A stretch of DNA of 64,000 nt from Themeda triandra (taxonomy: Eukaryota; Streptophyta; Magnoliopsida; Poales; Poaceae): contig JAENPR010000024.1 in NCBI GenBank assembly GCA_018135685.1, forward strand, positions 1,054,001-1,118,000, written 5' to 3'. Of the stretch, positions 11,412 to 23,483 are shown in pieces. Numbering within the stretch: position 1 is the stretch's first letter; every line of letters begins with the position of its first letter. Under the pieces are notes generated by a model. It saw only the letters and a program-made list of their open reading frames with translations, searched no databases and was not told the DNA's origin. The position numbers and the translations under genes are program-made.

Positions 11412-12495
11412 CTAATGTCTTGAGAATCTAATCTAGTAGGAAAGTTAAGGTAGGCCCGGTTGGCAGCATAGATATAGGAGGAGTATTTACCTAGTGAAGC
11501 CACAAGATGAAAAGGGTGGTTCATGCCATCTCTCGCAAAGGAATGCGTGCATGCAATGCAACCCAAAAGTCAACAAGCGTATCTCCACCCTTTTTCGACG
11601 TGATCTAGTACATGCTTAATTATCCAGATAAAGGGACGGTTCAGTTTGACAGTGGCGCGCCGTCTTCTCTCCAGAACGATCTGCGGCATGCTGCTAGCGC
11701 TAGGCAGACCAGTACCTGTTTACTGTTAGGTTAGCTTTAGCTACAGTGAAGGTAGTAGGAATACAGCACAAATTCACTGTTCAGTTCCAGTTCGATCTAG
11801 CGGAGAGCTGACTTTGGTGAGGTGAACCCAAGTTGAACCTGAACCTTGACTACTTTCGGTGCCTTGGAACATGCACAGTATGCATATGGCTTTGCCCTCT
11901 CGCTCCCTCAATCACCGTTCCTCTCGTTACTGTATTTGAGACAAATTAATCCACCGACACGACTATATATATACTAGACAGATTAGGTACTACGGCAGCA
12001 GCTAGGACTTGAGAGACACATACGGCAGCAATAGAAAGTGTATGCTGCATGCGCGCAAGTTGCTTGTGCGTGAAGAAGCATCTGATCTATCTACTCCCCT
12101 ATCTATCTTGGATAGTTCTTTCTGAAACTAAAGGAGATCGATCTAGCTATCCCTCTGTCACGGCGTGCACGCAGCTAGCTTAAAGATCTTGCCATCACCC
12201 TACGGTATCTGCCTCATCGTGATATCTCCATTATCGCGCTTCTGCCTCATCCAACCAGCTGACAAAAGCACGCACTCTTTTATCAGCTAAAGATAAGAAA
12301 TATGCAAAAAAAACTAACTTATCCTAACCTGAGGCCCCCCGGCCACGTGTGTGAATCAGTCAGCATGTGTGCCAGTGTGCCACATCGATCGATCGTTCAC
12401 ATGAAGGCCCATGCCAGTAGCTCGAGCATTTGTCCCCTCTCTTCTTTTTTCCAAAGCTGCGGCATGCATCATGGACAAGGATGATGCTCCTCTTA
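11412..12495. other. Intergenic, no gene recognised
   Basis: Mixed-composition sequence with short CT-rich and palindromic stretches. Open frames are short and in no family I know. Nothing supports a gene. Confidence 0.5.
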
Positions 12496-12688
12496 GGCTA
12501 GTCTCAGTGGAGGGTTTCATGGCATAGTTTTCAATGCATTAATTTTTTAGAAACAGTGCATAAAAGTTTTATGGGGATGAAACTCTCTCTGCTCCCATGA
12601 AACTCTATCATCTCTCTTCATTAATATAGTACCATATCAGCATATTTAATGTGCATGAAACTCTCATGAAACACCATTGTGACTAGCC
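12496..12688. mobile_element. Tourist-like MITE (193 bp) with TTA duplication
   Basis: Inverted ends are GGCTAGTCTCAGTGG and its partner CCATTGTGACTAGCC. TTA flanks both sides (12493-12495, 12689-12691), the PIF/Harbinger (Tourist) signature. The interior is AT-rich with repeated ATGAAACTCT motifs. A solitary related end occurs near 19465-19478. Confidence 0.87.
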
Positions 12689-13832
12689 TTACTACACTGT
12701 CACGCTCACGCGCACGTATGTCAGACTAGATGACCATCCTTTAACAATATAACTCAGGCAGCACCCACGCCCACGCACGCGCCACGCTTGAGGGCAGGCC
12801 AGCTCACCCTTATCCAGACATGGGCATCAAAACAAATCCGTCCATGGCTAGGCTTAGGCTACCACTATGGGATTGTGCTCCGAATCATCATCGCCCCGCC
12901 GCGCGCGCGCCGGTACCGCCGCCGCATTTGCGTGTCCGGCCGGCCGGGCAAAAGAAGAATTCGAGCATGTCTATCGGAACCAATTAAATGCGCCGCAGTG
13001 CAGCACAGCGCATCGGAGGACGGTCACCGTTCAGCCTGGAACCGCCCACCGGCCATGTGCCGGTGCTCAGAGAGCACGCAGCAGCGCAGCACGCAGGGAC
13101 GCAGGCGCCGACGGACACGCAGGGACGCAGGCGGACATCGGCTCGCGTTGCATTGCACTGCAGTGCCTAGTCGCAGTCAGGGCTGCGGGAGGATGGGGCT
13201 CTCCGGTCCGCCGTCCGCCGGCCTCGAGTCAACACAGTCATGGTAGCCCCAGCAGGAGTAGCTTCTGCCACGGACAGCTATCACAATGGGCTATGCCTGC
13301 ACTGCATACAGCTAGTAGGTACGGTAGCTACGGCCTACTACGCCGCCTGGCTTGGCCCCATGCATAATGTGTCACGTGCGCCTCATGTGCTGGGACGGAA
13401 TACTGATGCTGCAGCAGCTGCTAGTGCTCGATGATGCATGAGTTGACTCGATGATGCATGAGTTGACTGCACTCTGGCTCTGCCGTCCGTCATGCCGATC
13501 GGGTACAGTTGCGAAGCACGGAGTACGTACACGGTACACCACCGGCGTGGCGCATTTGCCGGATGCAACCCGTCTACCCGTGCATGGCGTACGTACATCA
13601 CCACGTCCTCGCTCGATTCGATTTTCTAGACGCGAGAGCGAGATGCTCGACTGGACGGGACTACTGCATTCACCTCACCTGCACTGTCCGTGGCGTATGG
13701 CGTTGCATGCATCCGGCAAATGCGCCACGCAACAATGGCCAGTATCCGTTTCCAACGACGCCACTTTCTTCTTGTCGCTACACTCCTACACCCTCTCAAG
13801 CATCATGCGGTCTTTGATGTTTCGTTGTATTA
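12689..13832. other. GC-rich intergenic stretch, no supported gene
   Basis: Several overlapping open frames exist in 12788-13850 on both strands. None shows family motifs, and three frames are open together, which is expected from composition. A perfect ~20 bp tandem duplication (TCGATGATGCATGAGTTGAC) lies at 13428-13467. Confidence 0.5.
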
Positions 13833-14071
13833 AGCCTTGTTTAGATAGCTAGAAACTTGTCTGAAAAACAATGTAGCATTTTCGTTTATATTTGACAATT
13901 ATTGTTCAATCATGATCTAATTAGCTTTAAAGATTCATCTCGCAAATTAGAGACGAATTGTACAATTAGTTAATTTTTTATTTATATTTAATGCTCTATG
14001 TATGTGTGTTAAGATTTGATTTGATGAAGAGAGTAAAAGAAATCAACTTTTCACACCAACTAAACAAGCCC
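13833..14071. mobile_element. MITE with GCCTTGTTTAG ends, TTA duplication
   Basis: The left end is AGCCTTGTTTAG and the right end CTAAACAAGCCC, with TTA on both sides (13830-13832, 14072-14074). It belongs to the same MITE family as 11169-11411 and 51826-52067; shared internal words include TTTGACAATTATTGTTCAAT and ATTTAATGCTC. Confidence 0.8.
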
Positions 14072-14099
14072 TTAATGTTTGTCTCCACATGTTACCAAC

Positions 14100-14642
14100 A
14101 AGAAGGATTGGTTTGAAACTCCACCCCCTGATCGATGGTAGCGCCCGTAAAAGGATCATGGATATCTTTGGAGGTTTCAAACCTAGTGCAAAATGAATCG
14201 CTCTAAAAAGCACTTTAAACAAGCAAACAAGAGGTGCTCAAATGTTTCGTCCTTAGAATAGAAAGCACACATTTAGCTCCAGTTCCAATTTCTTCTAAGT
14301 TATCTTCAGTTAGAAAATAATGCCTCTTTGTACGAACCACACAAAAAAGTAATCTTAAGTGGTATCTTTAGCCGCCAAACTTTCTGGGGAGTCTTTATTC
14401 CTAGGTTGATAAGATAGTAACTATAGATGAAGTTTACTGTAAAGGAACAATTATTTTGAAGTGAGTAAATCAAAGACATCTCTTCGTTCTTGTAATTCAA
14501 TGTTCGCAATTCTTGCTACCAGGTGTTGCCACTCCAACAGTTTGTTACCTACTAATGCTCTACTAAAGGAAACGTTAAGTGGTGTAGTGCCAAGAGTGCA
14601 ACAATAACCTGTACTACTTCCGCCGAACTGTATTGTACACAT
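14100..14642 (-). pseudogene. Degenerate LINE fragment (zf-RVT region)
   Basis: Minus-strand frames in this stretch carry LINE-type zf-RVT residues, for example VWRLKIPLKITF around 14370 and MCAFYSKDETFEHLL around 14225-14275. They are split by stops and frame changes. Neither 5' nor 3' end, poly(A) nor target duplication could be placed. Confidence 0.6.
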
Positions 14643-15629
14643 AGTTTATTGTATAACAAATGATTTTCTTATCTCTCTTTCTTAATTTAAATGTCGCATC
14701 ATTTTTTTTTTTGACAAGGAATGTCGCATCAATAATTTACTTAGTTGATACTACTACTCTAAGTAACAACAATAAAATGCATCCTAGTTTTTGAGTTACA
14801 ACTATCCGCAAATCCTACTATCTCGAGGCTTTCGTTCAGGCTCTACTCAAAAAGTGTGGCATGCACATCCCCTTTTTTTGAGTTATAGAAACGTCGACAA
14901 GTTGAGGACAAAATTCAAACAAACACAAAAGGTCAAAGGATAATGAATAAATTAATTAAGTACAACGTGCCAATTTGGCCGTGGCTCCCGCCACGCCTGC
15001 CTGCCGCCCAACCCATGGAGACGGAGACGCTGAACGGGGTCACTACGGTTCGGATAAGGCCGGCGCCCCGAGGTCGCCCTCGCTCCGTGCGGAGCGCTTT
15101 CGGTCGTGGACTCCGCCACCGAGGCGGCGCCGTAGAACGCGGCGACTCGCAGCATCCCGTGGGCCCCTCCCAGGATTTGTTTTTCTTTTTTTTTTTTGGG
15201 GGGGTTCATCACCTCGCATCTCGTATCGCTCGTGATCGCATCAGACGGCTGCCACCCGGCAGCGCGACGGGCTGTGGGGCCATCAGGTTTACGGGGGCCG
15301 GCTTTGAGGCTTTGAGCTGGGCCTGGGACTCCGTGTGGATGGACTCGGTCTGCGCGCTGTGGTGGCCTCAACTCTTCTCTTCAGTCTTCAGTGATGAGCC
15401 GTTGAAGCGATGCGATCAGTGTTCCATTGTGGACGCTCACGTCTGAAATCTCCCGACTCCATTGTTGACGGTTGCATTGCATGAGTCATGAGCATTCCCG
15501 TTACGTTGTCGGCAAGCATCATCAAGGCCGGTTGGTTGGTTGGCGATTCCCTCTCCAGCAACAACCTGCTGGGCTACCACTGCTACAGTACGAGCACGGC
15601 AATGGCATGCTGCAGCAGCGACCCCGAAC
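14643..15629. other. Intergenic, GC-rich patch with poly(T); no supported gene
   Basis: A T-run followed by G's lies at 15182-15205 and another T-run at 14700-14711. Open frames on both strands at 14943-15446 have no recognisable domain and run through the homopolymer. I see no gene. Confidence 0.45.
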
Positions 15630-15640
15630 CGATGACGGCC

Positions 15641-15665
15641 CCCGTCAAAAAAAAAAAAAAAAAAA
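15641..15665 (+). mobile_element. Minimal retroposed insert (6 nt plus poly-A) with 11 bp TSD
   Basis: Six bases (CCCGTC) and 19 A's are bracketed by a perfect 11 bp direct repeat CGATGACGGCC (15630-15640 and 15666-15676). This is the structure left when LINE-type target-primed reverse transcription stops almost at once. Alternatives are an internal duplication or A-run expansion, but the perfect duplication plus pure A-tail favours retroposition. Confidence 0.6.
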
Positions 15666-15792
15666 CGATGACGGCCGACAGGTGTCACCGGACGGTCGAA
15701 CCGTGACCGACAGTCACGCGCCGGCCCTCAGCGTGCGTACGTGTACGGCAGCAGAGATTCGCGTAACGTTGCAGTTAGTGAGCCGCATGCAG

Positions 15793-16270
15793 CAGTTTCC
15801 CCCGGGGCGGCATGTGTCGTGCACGAGCTTTGTCGTGTCTCTGTCTGTCTCTAGCTAGGCTACTACTACTAGTTGGCGCGTCCGCATTAACATTGCGTGC
15901 TTTTTATTCGTGACGAGATTTTCGTGGTCGTGCCACATCCAGCTGCAGTGCAGCAGCACGCACGGTGCGTTAATCGCGCACACACGGCTACCCGCCGGAC
16001 GTGGCAACGACGACGGCGGCCACAGCGAACGCCGCCGCCGCGCCAGTTCCCCCCGGGGCGGCATGTGTCGTGCACGAGCTTTGTCGTGTCTCTGTCTGTC
16101 TCTAGCTACTCTAGCTATCGTAGGCGCGTCCGTGTAACGTTGCGTGCTTTTTATTCCTGGTGACGAGATTTTCGTGCTTTTTATCGCAGCCTCGCACGGT
16201 GCATCACAGTACACAGGACCCACCCGCCGGACGTGGCAACGACGGCGGCCACAGCGAAGGCACGCCGCGC
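15793..16270 (+). repeat. ~251 bp tandem repeat, two copies
   Basis: A block containing GGCGGCATGTGTCGTGCACG and TTGTCGTGTCTCTGTCTGTC starts near 15793 and again near 16045 (offset 251). Each copy continues through a CGTGCTTTTTATTC segment to a CGCCGGACGTGGCAACGACG segment (near 15993 and 16222). The copies differ by small indels, so the duplication is not recent. No gene is attached to it. Confidence 0.85.
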
Positions 16271-17685
16271 GGGTGCCCGGTGGACTTTAGAGGGCGCCGG
16301 CCGGACATCGCCCATGCCTGGACAGACAGGCGGACAGGCCTACGGGAGGTCTAGGCCGAGCGAGGCCCACCTACAACCTGGGCTATACTGCCAGCAGGGG
16401 CCCGGGCCCGGGCCCGGCTGGCCTAGAAGACCGCGCCTCCGCTGCACTTGCACTGCACCGTCTCAGTGGGGCCCGAGCCCAAGTAACGCGAGGGTCCAAA
16501 CGCGAAATGGAACCTCCCGGACCCGGACAGAAAACAAGGTCCCCCCAGGGGGCACGCCGTAAAGTGCCGTGGCCTTATCCATCCCGCCCGGCGGTGCCAC
16601 TGCCAGCTCGGACGTCGCGTGGTCGGGCAGCGGCGCGCAGTCGCGTCACGCGCCACGAGCCCGGCGCGACGACCCGCCCGCGCGCGCGCCCACCGCTTCG
16701 GATTAACCACCGCCGCTAATCCCGGTTTTGCCCTCGTAATCGCCGCGTAATCACGCCGGGGAACCCCTAATCGCGGACACGGCCCCCGCCTTCTCGAAAA
16801 GACGGGACAGTCGGACAGGCGGCGTGCTGTGCTCCAGCTGTAATTAGTCAAAACCCGATGCGCACTGGTAGCATGGCTAGTTTCCCTCACCGACAGGTGG
16901 GCCCGGATTATAGCTGTGTGTGGCCACGGAGCGTGCGGGGGCAAGCGCGGCTGAGGCTGAGCTGGAGCGCGTTGATACGGGCCCGCAGCTTTAACTAACG
17001 CTATCCACTCACCGTTCGACCACATGGCCCCGGGTTTTCACCATTATTTACGGCGGCCTACCACTGACAGAGAAATTGGATTTGGATACGTACTGTATAT
17101 ATACCTGGAATATACTACAGGGTAGGAGAAAGTGTATGTACTCCATCCACTTGTAAAAAGGGCTCTTATGGTCTTGTTTCATTAGCGGGTTTGTTTTGAT
17201 GGAGTTGCTCCTTGCCACTCTCACTCTCTACACAAAAAGTAATGGTTGATTATGGAGGAGGATTGGTTAGAAAATTGGGTTTGGATTGGATGTGGTGGGG
17301 GCGACGATAGGGATATGCTTTGTATATAACTATATACACCAAAATGCCATGCACGCCGCAAGCACTAGTAGGCTTGCATGCAAAAAGTCTTTTTACCATG
17401 TCGCCACGGGATTTGGCTAGTTTAATCTCATCCTCATCTTGCGCCCAATGCCGATTAGTTATCGTAAAACTAAAGACCGTCGGTGCAGTCTATTCATTGT
17501 GCCCACTTCACCGTGTAGTATCATAGGAAAAAAACATCATTGCAATTGCCATTGCCTCAGAACCAAATAAAACATGTCTCCACAAATAGCAACAAGATGC
17601 AATTGTCCACAAGCATAAGTGTTCAGAATATTAAGTTACGGACCAGCAAACAGATAACATGAATGGACAAAAGTTAAGATAATAA
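16271..17685. other. CpG-rich then AT-rich intergenic DNA
   Basis: Bases 16271-17080 are CpG-rich with a GGGCCC-type repeat at 16398-16416, and look like promoter or first-exon DNA. No open frame there has family motifs, and an antisense 200-residue frame (17025-16423) looks compositional. Bases 17080-17685 are AT-rich with nothing recognised. Confidence 0.45.
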
Positions 17686-18722
17686 GGGCGTGTTTGGTTG
17701 CATTAGCTCAGGATAAAAACATTTTTTCATCACAGGCAATGGCAAGAGCTCAGTAAAGTATGCAACATCATCACAGGCAATGGCAAGAGCTCAGTAAAGT
17801 ATACAACATCATCACAGGCAATGGCAAGAGCTCAGTAAAAAGTATCCAACATCATCACAGACAATGGCAAGAGCTCGGTAAATACAACATCATCACAGGC
17901 AATGGTAATAGCTCAGCAAAATAACCATCATCAGCATTAGCCTCAGGCTAAACTAGTCAACATCATCAGAGCCTCAGGCTCATTCAATCAAAGAACCGCA
18001 CAATCAGATCTGAAAACACATATATTGATTAGCATATAAAAGATAAGATTAGTACTAAAGGAGACCAAAAAACAAAGATCCATACCTCAAAAATGGCCAA
18101 GAACACGGATCTGGTGCTCCTCCGAATAGATCAGACACGGGTTAGCTAGGGTTCCAAAATCCGACCATGGAGATTTGGGAAAAAACTATCCAGAATCAGC
18201 AGCAATCAAATCCACCGAACCACAGTCAAATCGAGAGATGACGGACTCCGGCAACCAGCTATCATCGCTGTTGTCCGGGTACCGCATCTACCACGGCGGG
18301 GGCGCGCGCCGACGCCGCACCCGAACCGGAAGCGCTACGCGCAGGTGCTCGCCGAGGAAGGGACCATCGCGTGGGCGGGTTTCGGAGGAGGGTGAGGGCG
18401 GATGGTGGACGAGTACAAGAGAGGAAGGAGGCGGGAAGGGGGAAGGAGTGAGGGCGGTGAGTGGCGGGAAGGAGGGCGGTGACCCAAGGATTATCGCGCC
18501 ATCTCTCCGCGGACGGAGCGAGCCGGGCGGAGCGCGAGGACGAGCACGCCGCGGGCCCGGGCCGGAGAGGAACGAAGGATTTGGCCGTTCCTCTTGGGCC
18601 TGGCTGGAGGGGGTGTTTTGCATCCCGCGAGCCTGGCTGGAGGGGGAGTGCAGGCAACCAAACACCCCCTGCCTGCATCCCGCGATGCATGTATGCCCAC
18701 ATGCGGGCAACCAAACACGCCC
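17686..18722. mobile_element. Terminal-inverted-repeat DNA element (~1.04 kb)
   Basis: It starts GGGCGTGTTTGGTTGCAT and ends GCAACCAAACACGCCC, giving inverted repeats of about 16 bp. Neighbouring bases are TAA on the left and TTA on the right, so the target duplication is not proven. The interior holds a five-copy minisatellite (17728-17930) and a GC-rich core (18260-18600). Copies of the right terminal motif (GGCAACCAAACACCCCCT) recur at 18653. The class is probably PIF/Harbinger-like. Core open frames lack recognisable domains. Confidence 0.65.
17728..17930 (+). repeat. Five-copy ~41 bp minisatellite
   Basis: The word CACAGGCAATGGCAAGAGCT recurs with start-to-start distances of 41, 41, 43 and 38 bases. 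The first three copies are nearly identical; the last two carry substitutions. It lies just inside the left end of the surrounding inverted-repeat element. Confidence 0.9.
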
Positions 18723-18992
18723 TTATCTGATCTGTTTTGCCGTGCTGTTTGGTCAGATATATGTTTTAGTAGCTGTCACTGTCCCGTCTAGGATTTCTTC
18801 TCATTGTATACTAGTGCAATGTCCAACTAGATAACCATACCAACGAAGGATAAGATAAACAATGCACCTACCGGTTTGTGGTACTTAATTATCCAAAAGA
18901 TCACATATTAGCATGAAAGCAAAGTTATTACTACCCAATCTTGACCAACTGAGGCTAAGCTAGCACGTTCAGTTCTCGCTTATCCTCGAAAC

Positions 18993-19263
18993 CATGGGCG
19001 GACCCACGGCCCGGCAAGCCTGGGCGCGTGCCCGGGCTCCTTGCGAGCGACAGACAGTAGAGCAGCGTACGTATATACACAACAACAGTCAAATACGCAA
19101 GGGAAAAGCAGCACAGTGAGAGAGATGTGAATCAGCCATTAGGCTTTAGCCACGTGCGGCATCCTTTGCGTAAATTTCTACTTTCATAACATTAAATAAT
19201 ATATGCACTTTCACATAGTGGTTTCCTTGCCCAGACTCCGGATAATCTCTGGGTCCGCCACTG
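18993..19263. mobile_element. hAT-like MITE with 8 bp duplication
   Basis: Ends are CATGGGCGGACCCA and the complement of the right end, CAGTGGCGGACCCA. The flanks are CTCGAAAC (18985-18992) and CTCGAAGC (19264-19271), an 8 bp duplication with one mismatch. The 8 bp length points to hAT. It is non-coding. Confidence 0.8.
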
Positions 19264-19487
19264 CTCGAAGCAACTTTTGGTTGGAACCATGATGTAGATA
19301 TAATATAAGGGTATATTTTATAATTTAATGTAGACCGTGGCGGATATGATTTCACGTGAGGACTATGAATTCTTTTTTTTTTCTCTCATCTTCAAAACTA
19401 AGAAGAAACACAAACACTCGTATCTAATTCTAAGGCATTATTAACTTATTTAATGAAATGAAACTCCCATTGAGCCTAGCCTTATAC

Positions 19488-19791
19488 AGAGGCGGAGCCA
19501 ACGATTTTGATTAAATGGGCCAAACAAATATGATTGTATTTTCTACTATGCTAAAATATGCATAACTATATGTTTCAACAACTTTTAAATATTTTTACAC
19601 TATTTTATAACCAAAAATCATAATGTTTGAATAAAAAATGACTAAATGAGTGAAAATGATATTCTTTGGTTGCACATTCAAATATTTATATAGGAATTAA
19701 AGAAAAATATTTATTGTGATTTTTTTGTTGGGGGGGGGGGGGGGGGGGGGTTGGGGGCACGACCCCTGCCAGCCCCTGGCTCTGCCTCTCG
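19488..19791. mobile_element. hAT-like MITE (304 bp) with perfect 8 bp duplication
   Basis: Ends are AGAGGCGGAGCCA and, on the complement of the right side, AGAGGCAGAGCCA. CCTTATAC flanks both sides exactly (19480-19487, 19792-19799). A G homopolymer of about 20 bases lies at 19731-19750. The element is non-coding. Confidence 0.87.
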
Positions 19792-19799
19792 CCTTATAC

Positions 19800-20960
19800 A
19801 TATGTATACACATCTTTTATGGATCCACCTCTAAAGTACCGATGAGGCGACAATTTTTGAGATTAATTATGTCTTTAAAGACGTTTAATGATCGATAAAC
19901 ATCTATTATTCAGCCTTTTTATTGTATTCAAAGTGTGAAACTTTTTGTAGGCATGATAATGCTTCTAAAAAATGTCTTAGGACTAGTTATAGAGCTCCAC
20001 TCCCATCTTCTTCGGAGTGTATTCTATGGATCCTTACCAAAGTACCAAATGCTTAAAGTGCAATTGGATTCTAGTAGGAAGATGACGAGAATAACTTCTC
20101 TATTTACACTACAAGCTAGGAGCTAAAAAGAAATCTGCTCTCCACTGGTAACCATGGGTCAACCATGGGTCCCTATTCAGTAGTCGCTAGAATCAATTTA
20201 TAATTGGTTCTCACTTGCTCTCCACCCTGCCCCACCACCAAAATCAAGAAAGTGAAGCTCAAAAATCAAGAAGATGAGCTATTACCAACCTAATCCTTAA
20301 ACCATTAATTTAAACCATACATGTAAAATCCGATAAATACAATATTATGAAAACACCTTTTCATCAATGTTCTTATACTAATCCAAAAAATTAATAAAAG
20401 GAATACGGTCCTTAGAAATCGAAATCAAATCATGGATATTATGGCAAGAATCCTAAAACATAAACTGTTTCATGAGACAACAATAAGTCAGCCACAAATA
20501 AATAGATAAGCATAAAATAAATATTTATTGATCAATATCAATATTCTTAGTCTTAATAACCTATGAATTTGCTATAAATAAAGAAAGAAAATCCCCAAAA
20601 ATTTTAAAATAAAAACATCCAAAAGTAAGGATTTGCTTTTTTTGAAAGTCAATTTTAGGCTAAACCAAAATGTTGTCACATCAATTTAAGGAAACCTATA
20701 TTCTGGTACGGTAGCCGAGATCTTGTCTTGCCAATTTTTGGAAGGTAGTATTGCTAAAATTCTGGCACCAAACCAATTGCCTGTCAAATTTCCTCAGACT
20801 ATCTTGTCTTCCCCAGACGTTAATGGTCAATCCTGCCCGTGGACCGTTGTACGTACACACTGGGGAATATAAAATAAACAGCCAAAAGGCAATCTTATCC
20901 TTGACGATGGCACAAAGGGTAAATCCGGAAAACCCCCGAGGGCACGAGTCACCACCTTCC
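19800..20960. other. AT-rich intergenic DNA and upstream region of the TPS gene
   Basis: No gene is recognised. The sequence is AT-rich to about 20700. Composition turns GC-rich after 20970, where the TPS transcript is expected to begin. I could not identify a convincing TATA box. Confidence 0.5.
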
Positions 20961-20969
20961 AAAACCTTT

Positions 20970-23483
20970 GCCTAAAACAACGCGATTTCTCCCCTTGCCG
21001 TCTCGACTCGCATTTCTTGCGACCTCGCCGGCCCCCGTCCCCGTCGCCTCCGTCCCTCTCTCCCGACTCCGGTCGGTCTAGTGTTGCCATAGGAGAGCGA
21101 GGGCAGCAAGCAAGCGGGCGGGCGAGCGAGAAGCTGGAGCAGAGAAGAAGCCGGTGGGCCAAGAATTCGGCGCCGAAGCGGGGGCGCAGGGGAGGAGGGA
21201 GGAGTCAAGGAGGGAACGGCGAGCGCGTCACGTTTGATCTGGGTGAGCACCGGTTTGCTCCGTGATTTCATTCGCGTTTTGGGTCTCCGGTGGGTTGTGG
21301 CGGCGCAGAGCCGCGGAAAGTTCGATCTTGGGAAGTTTTGTTTTGACCTCCCCCATCCACAGTTTTGTATCGAGCGGCGGCGGTTTTGGTTTAGGGATTT
21401 TGTCGATTTCTTTTTTATTTTGTTTTGTTTCGTTCGTCGCACGTGGCCGCAATCTGCTTCCCTGCCTCGTCTCGTGTGGGAGTTGATTTGGTTTTGGCCA
21501 TCGTTCGTTTCAAATGAAATCTAATGTGAAAGGTGAGTTTTTTTCTTCTTCTTCTGATAAAATAAATTTGGTGCTGCTTTGCAATCTTGTTGAGAGCTTT
21601 CCAATGTTACATTCCCATCCATTCTTTTGCCGTAAACATTCTGATCTGTAGTTGCGGCATTCCCGTACAGAACACTGGGCCTGTTTGGTCCTTTTTGTTT
21701 CCTCCAAGTCTCCAACCAAGGACGGGGTGCTGTTGGTATTCTCTGTTACATTGTTCTATCTATATGTATGCACACCGTGCTATTTCGTTTCAGTTTGGAA
21801 TCAATCTTGGGATGCGTTCTTTCGCCGTTGCTCTGTTCGTTTCATGCAATAAATTGACTATTGGTTTAGATTCAGACATTCAGTTTCGTCTTTGGGCACG
21901 TTACTTGCTATTTTCGTTGAGATTTTTGCATGCCAGATGTGTACTATTCTTCCTTCCTCTGCATTTCTACTTTTCTAGAGATGGAAATCCAGAAAAGGTG
22001 ATTTACTATAGCCATGTACTGTACACCTATAGCCATCAGCTTTTTACCCACACTGGTTAGAACATTCTATTTTCAAGGTTACAGTGTGTGATGTGTCTGA
22101 TTCACTGATTGTGATCATAAGCCCAAGCTTTCTCCCCAATTAGCTGTCCATGCCAAGTAGTTACACCTCTGCAGAGCAGCTATGGAGTTGTTACAAGTGT
22201 AAGCTCTGGCACTGCTGGATGCAAGTAGATTTGTTTTGTTTATATGAATTGCTTCGAAATTAACAAGCTGTGGTTAACACCATGTTACAACTGGCAGCAG
22301 CAGTTCAGCAGCCAGCACGGCTTGCATGGGGTCATGGATTATGTTCCCGTGTCTGCTTTGCGATAAGAGTGTTCAGCAGTATGATAGGATCATCTCTGGC
22401 TGAATTGGTCTCGCAATTTTTTTTTTCTGGAGTGGTGGATTGTCCATAATGGATCCTGGACCCCTCTGGATTGGGATGCCAAGGACTTTGTGTCTGGAGG
22501 CTGCAGAGTTTATTGTGTTGATAAGAACGGGGTAGGACTGAACTGAGGGAGTGGTTGCATCATGCTGATGGAGTGTGGTGGTGGTACTGTAGTGGTGGTC
22601 CTGGTATTTCCATTCTTATGATTTTGTGGAAGGGCGCGTGGACCATCTTCTTGTTTGATTAGTTCCTTTTGGAATGGATATTGTGGGCCTCAACCGAAGT
22701 AAATATGCTTGTGTTTTGGATCTTTGGAGATGGGATGAGCTGGAGTTGGACTTTTTTTTTTTCGAAAGAAAAGGACTTGTGTTCAAGACTTTGTTGTAAA
22801 TTGTAGAAAAACATCCTTGTTTCTCAGACCTCAATAAGGTCTCTGCAAAGGGTTAGAACAGTTGCTTGCCTATCATCTTTTTCCTTGCTGACACTGTTGT
22901 GCTGGAATGAAGTGTTACTGTGCTTGATATGAAGTGGTCTATTCCTTCTTGTCAATACAATCAGGTTATAAATATTGCATCTGTTTTCTACACTCTTTGT
23001 GCAGTCTTTCATCACCTAAGCTTCTGTGTTGATATTATCCATATTTACTTGCTTCAGAGTTCAGATTACTAATGCAAGAGTCGATGAATTTAGTCAGTCC
23101 ACTCAATGTCTATAATTAAACTATTCCAATTTGCTACAATATGAGTGGACAATTTTGTGAACATTTTTTTTTTGTTTTGTACATCAGAAGAAACAAATTA
23201 TTTGATACAATCATTGCAAAGATACATTTCCATGAAATTGGATCGTTAATCAATGACTTAACATATATCCATTTCTTCTTTTATATGGTTGTTCATAGTA
23301 GGTATATTTTGAGTGTTCCAAGATTAATGCGTTATCTTTGATAGTGTACCAAAAATGGCAGTTGACATCAAGGTTGGCTGATGTATTCTGTTTATTCTTT
23401 TACAGGAATTCATTTTTCACAGTACTAGCTACTTTGATACAAAGGCCTCAACAAGTTAGCCTGAGACTGAGAACACTGGAACC
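20970..23483 (+). other. Probable 5' UTR and leader intron of the TPS gene
   Basis: GC-rich leader-type sequence at about 20970-21242 ends in a good donor (CTGG|GTGAGC, GT at 21243). A pyrimidine-rich acceptor TTTTACAG ends at 23405. This gives a leader intron of about 2.16 kb, followed by about 78 bases of UTR before the ATG. An in-frame TAG lies nine codons upstream of the ATG. The 5' end of the transcript is inferred from composition only. Leader introns are common in plant class II TPS genes. Confidence 0.65.

Noticed and set aside
17728..17930. CRISPR-like array
   Set aside because: The repeats are direct tandem copies without unique spacers, in a plant transposon; a minisatellite explains them.
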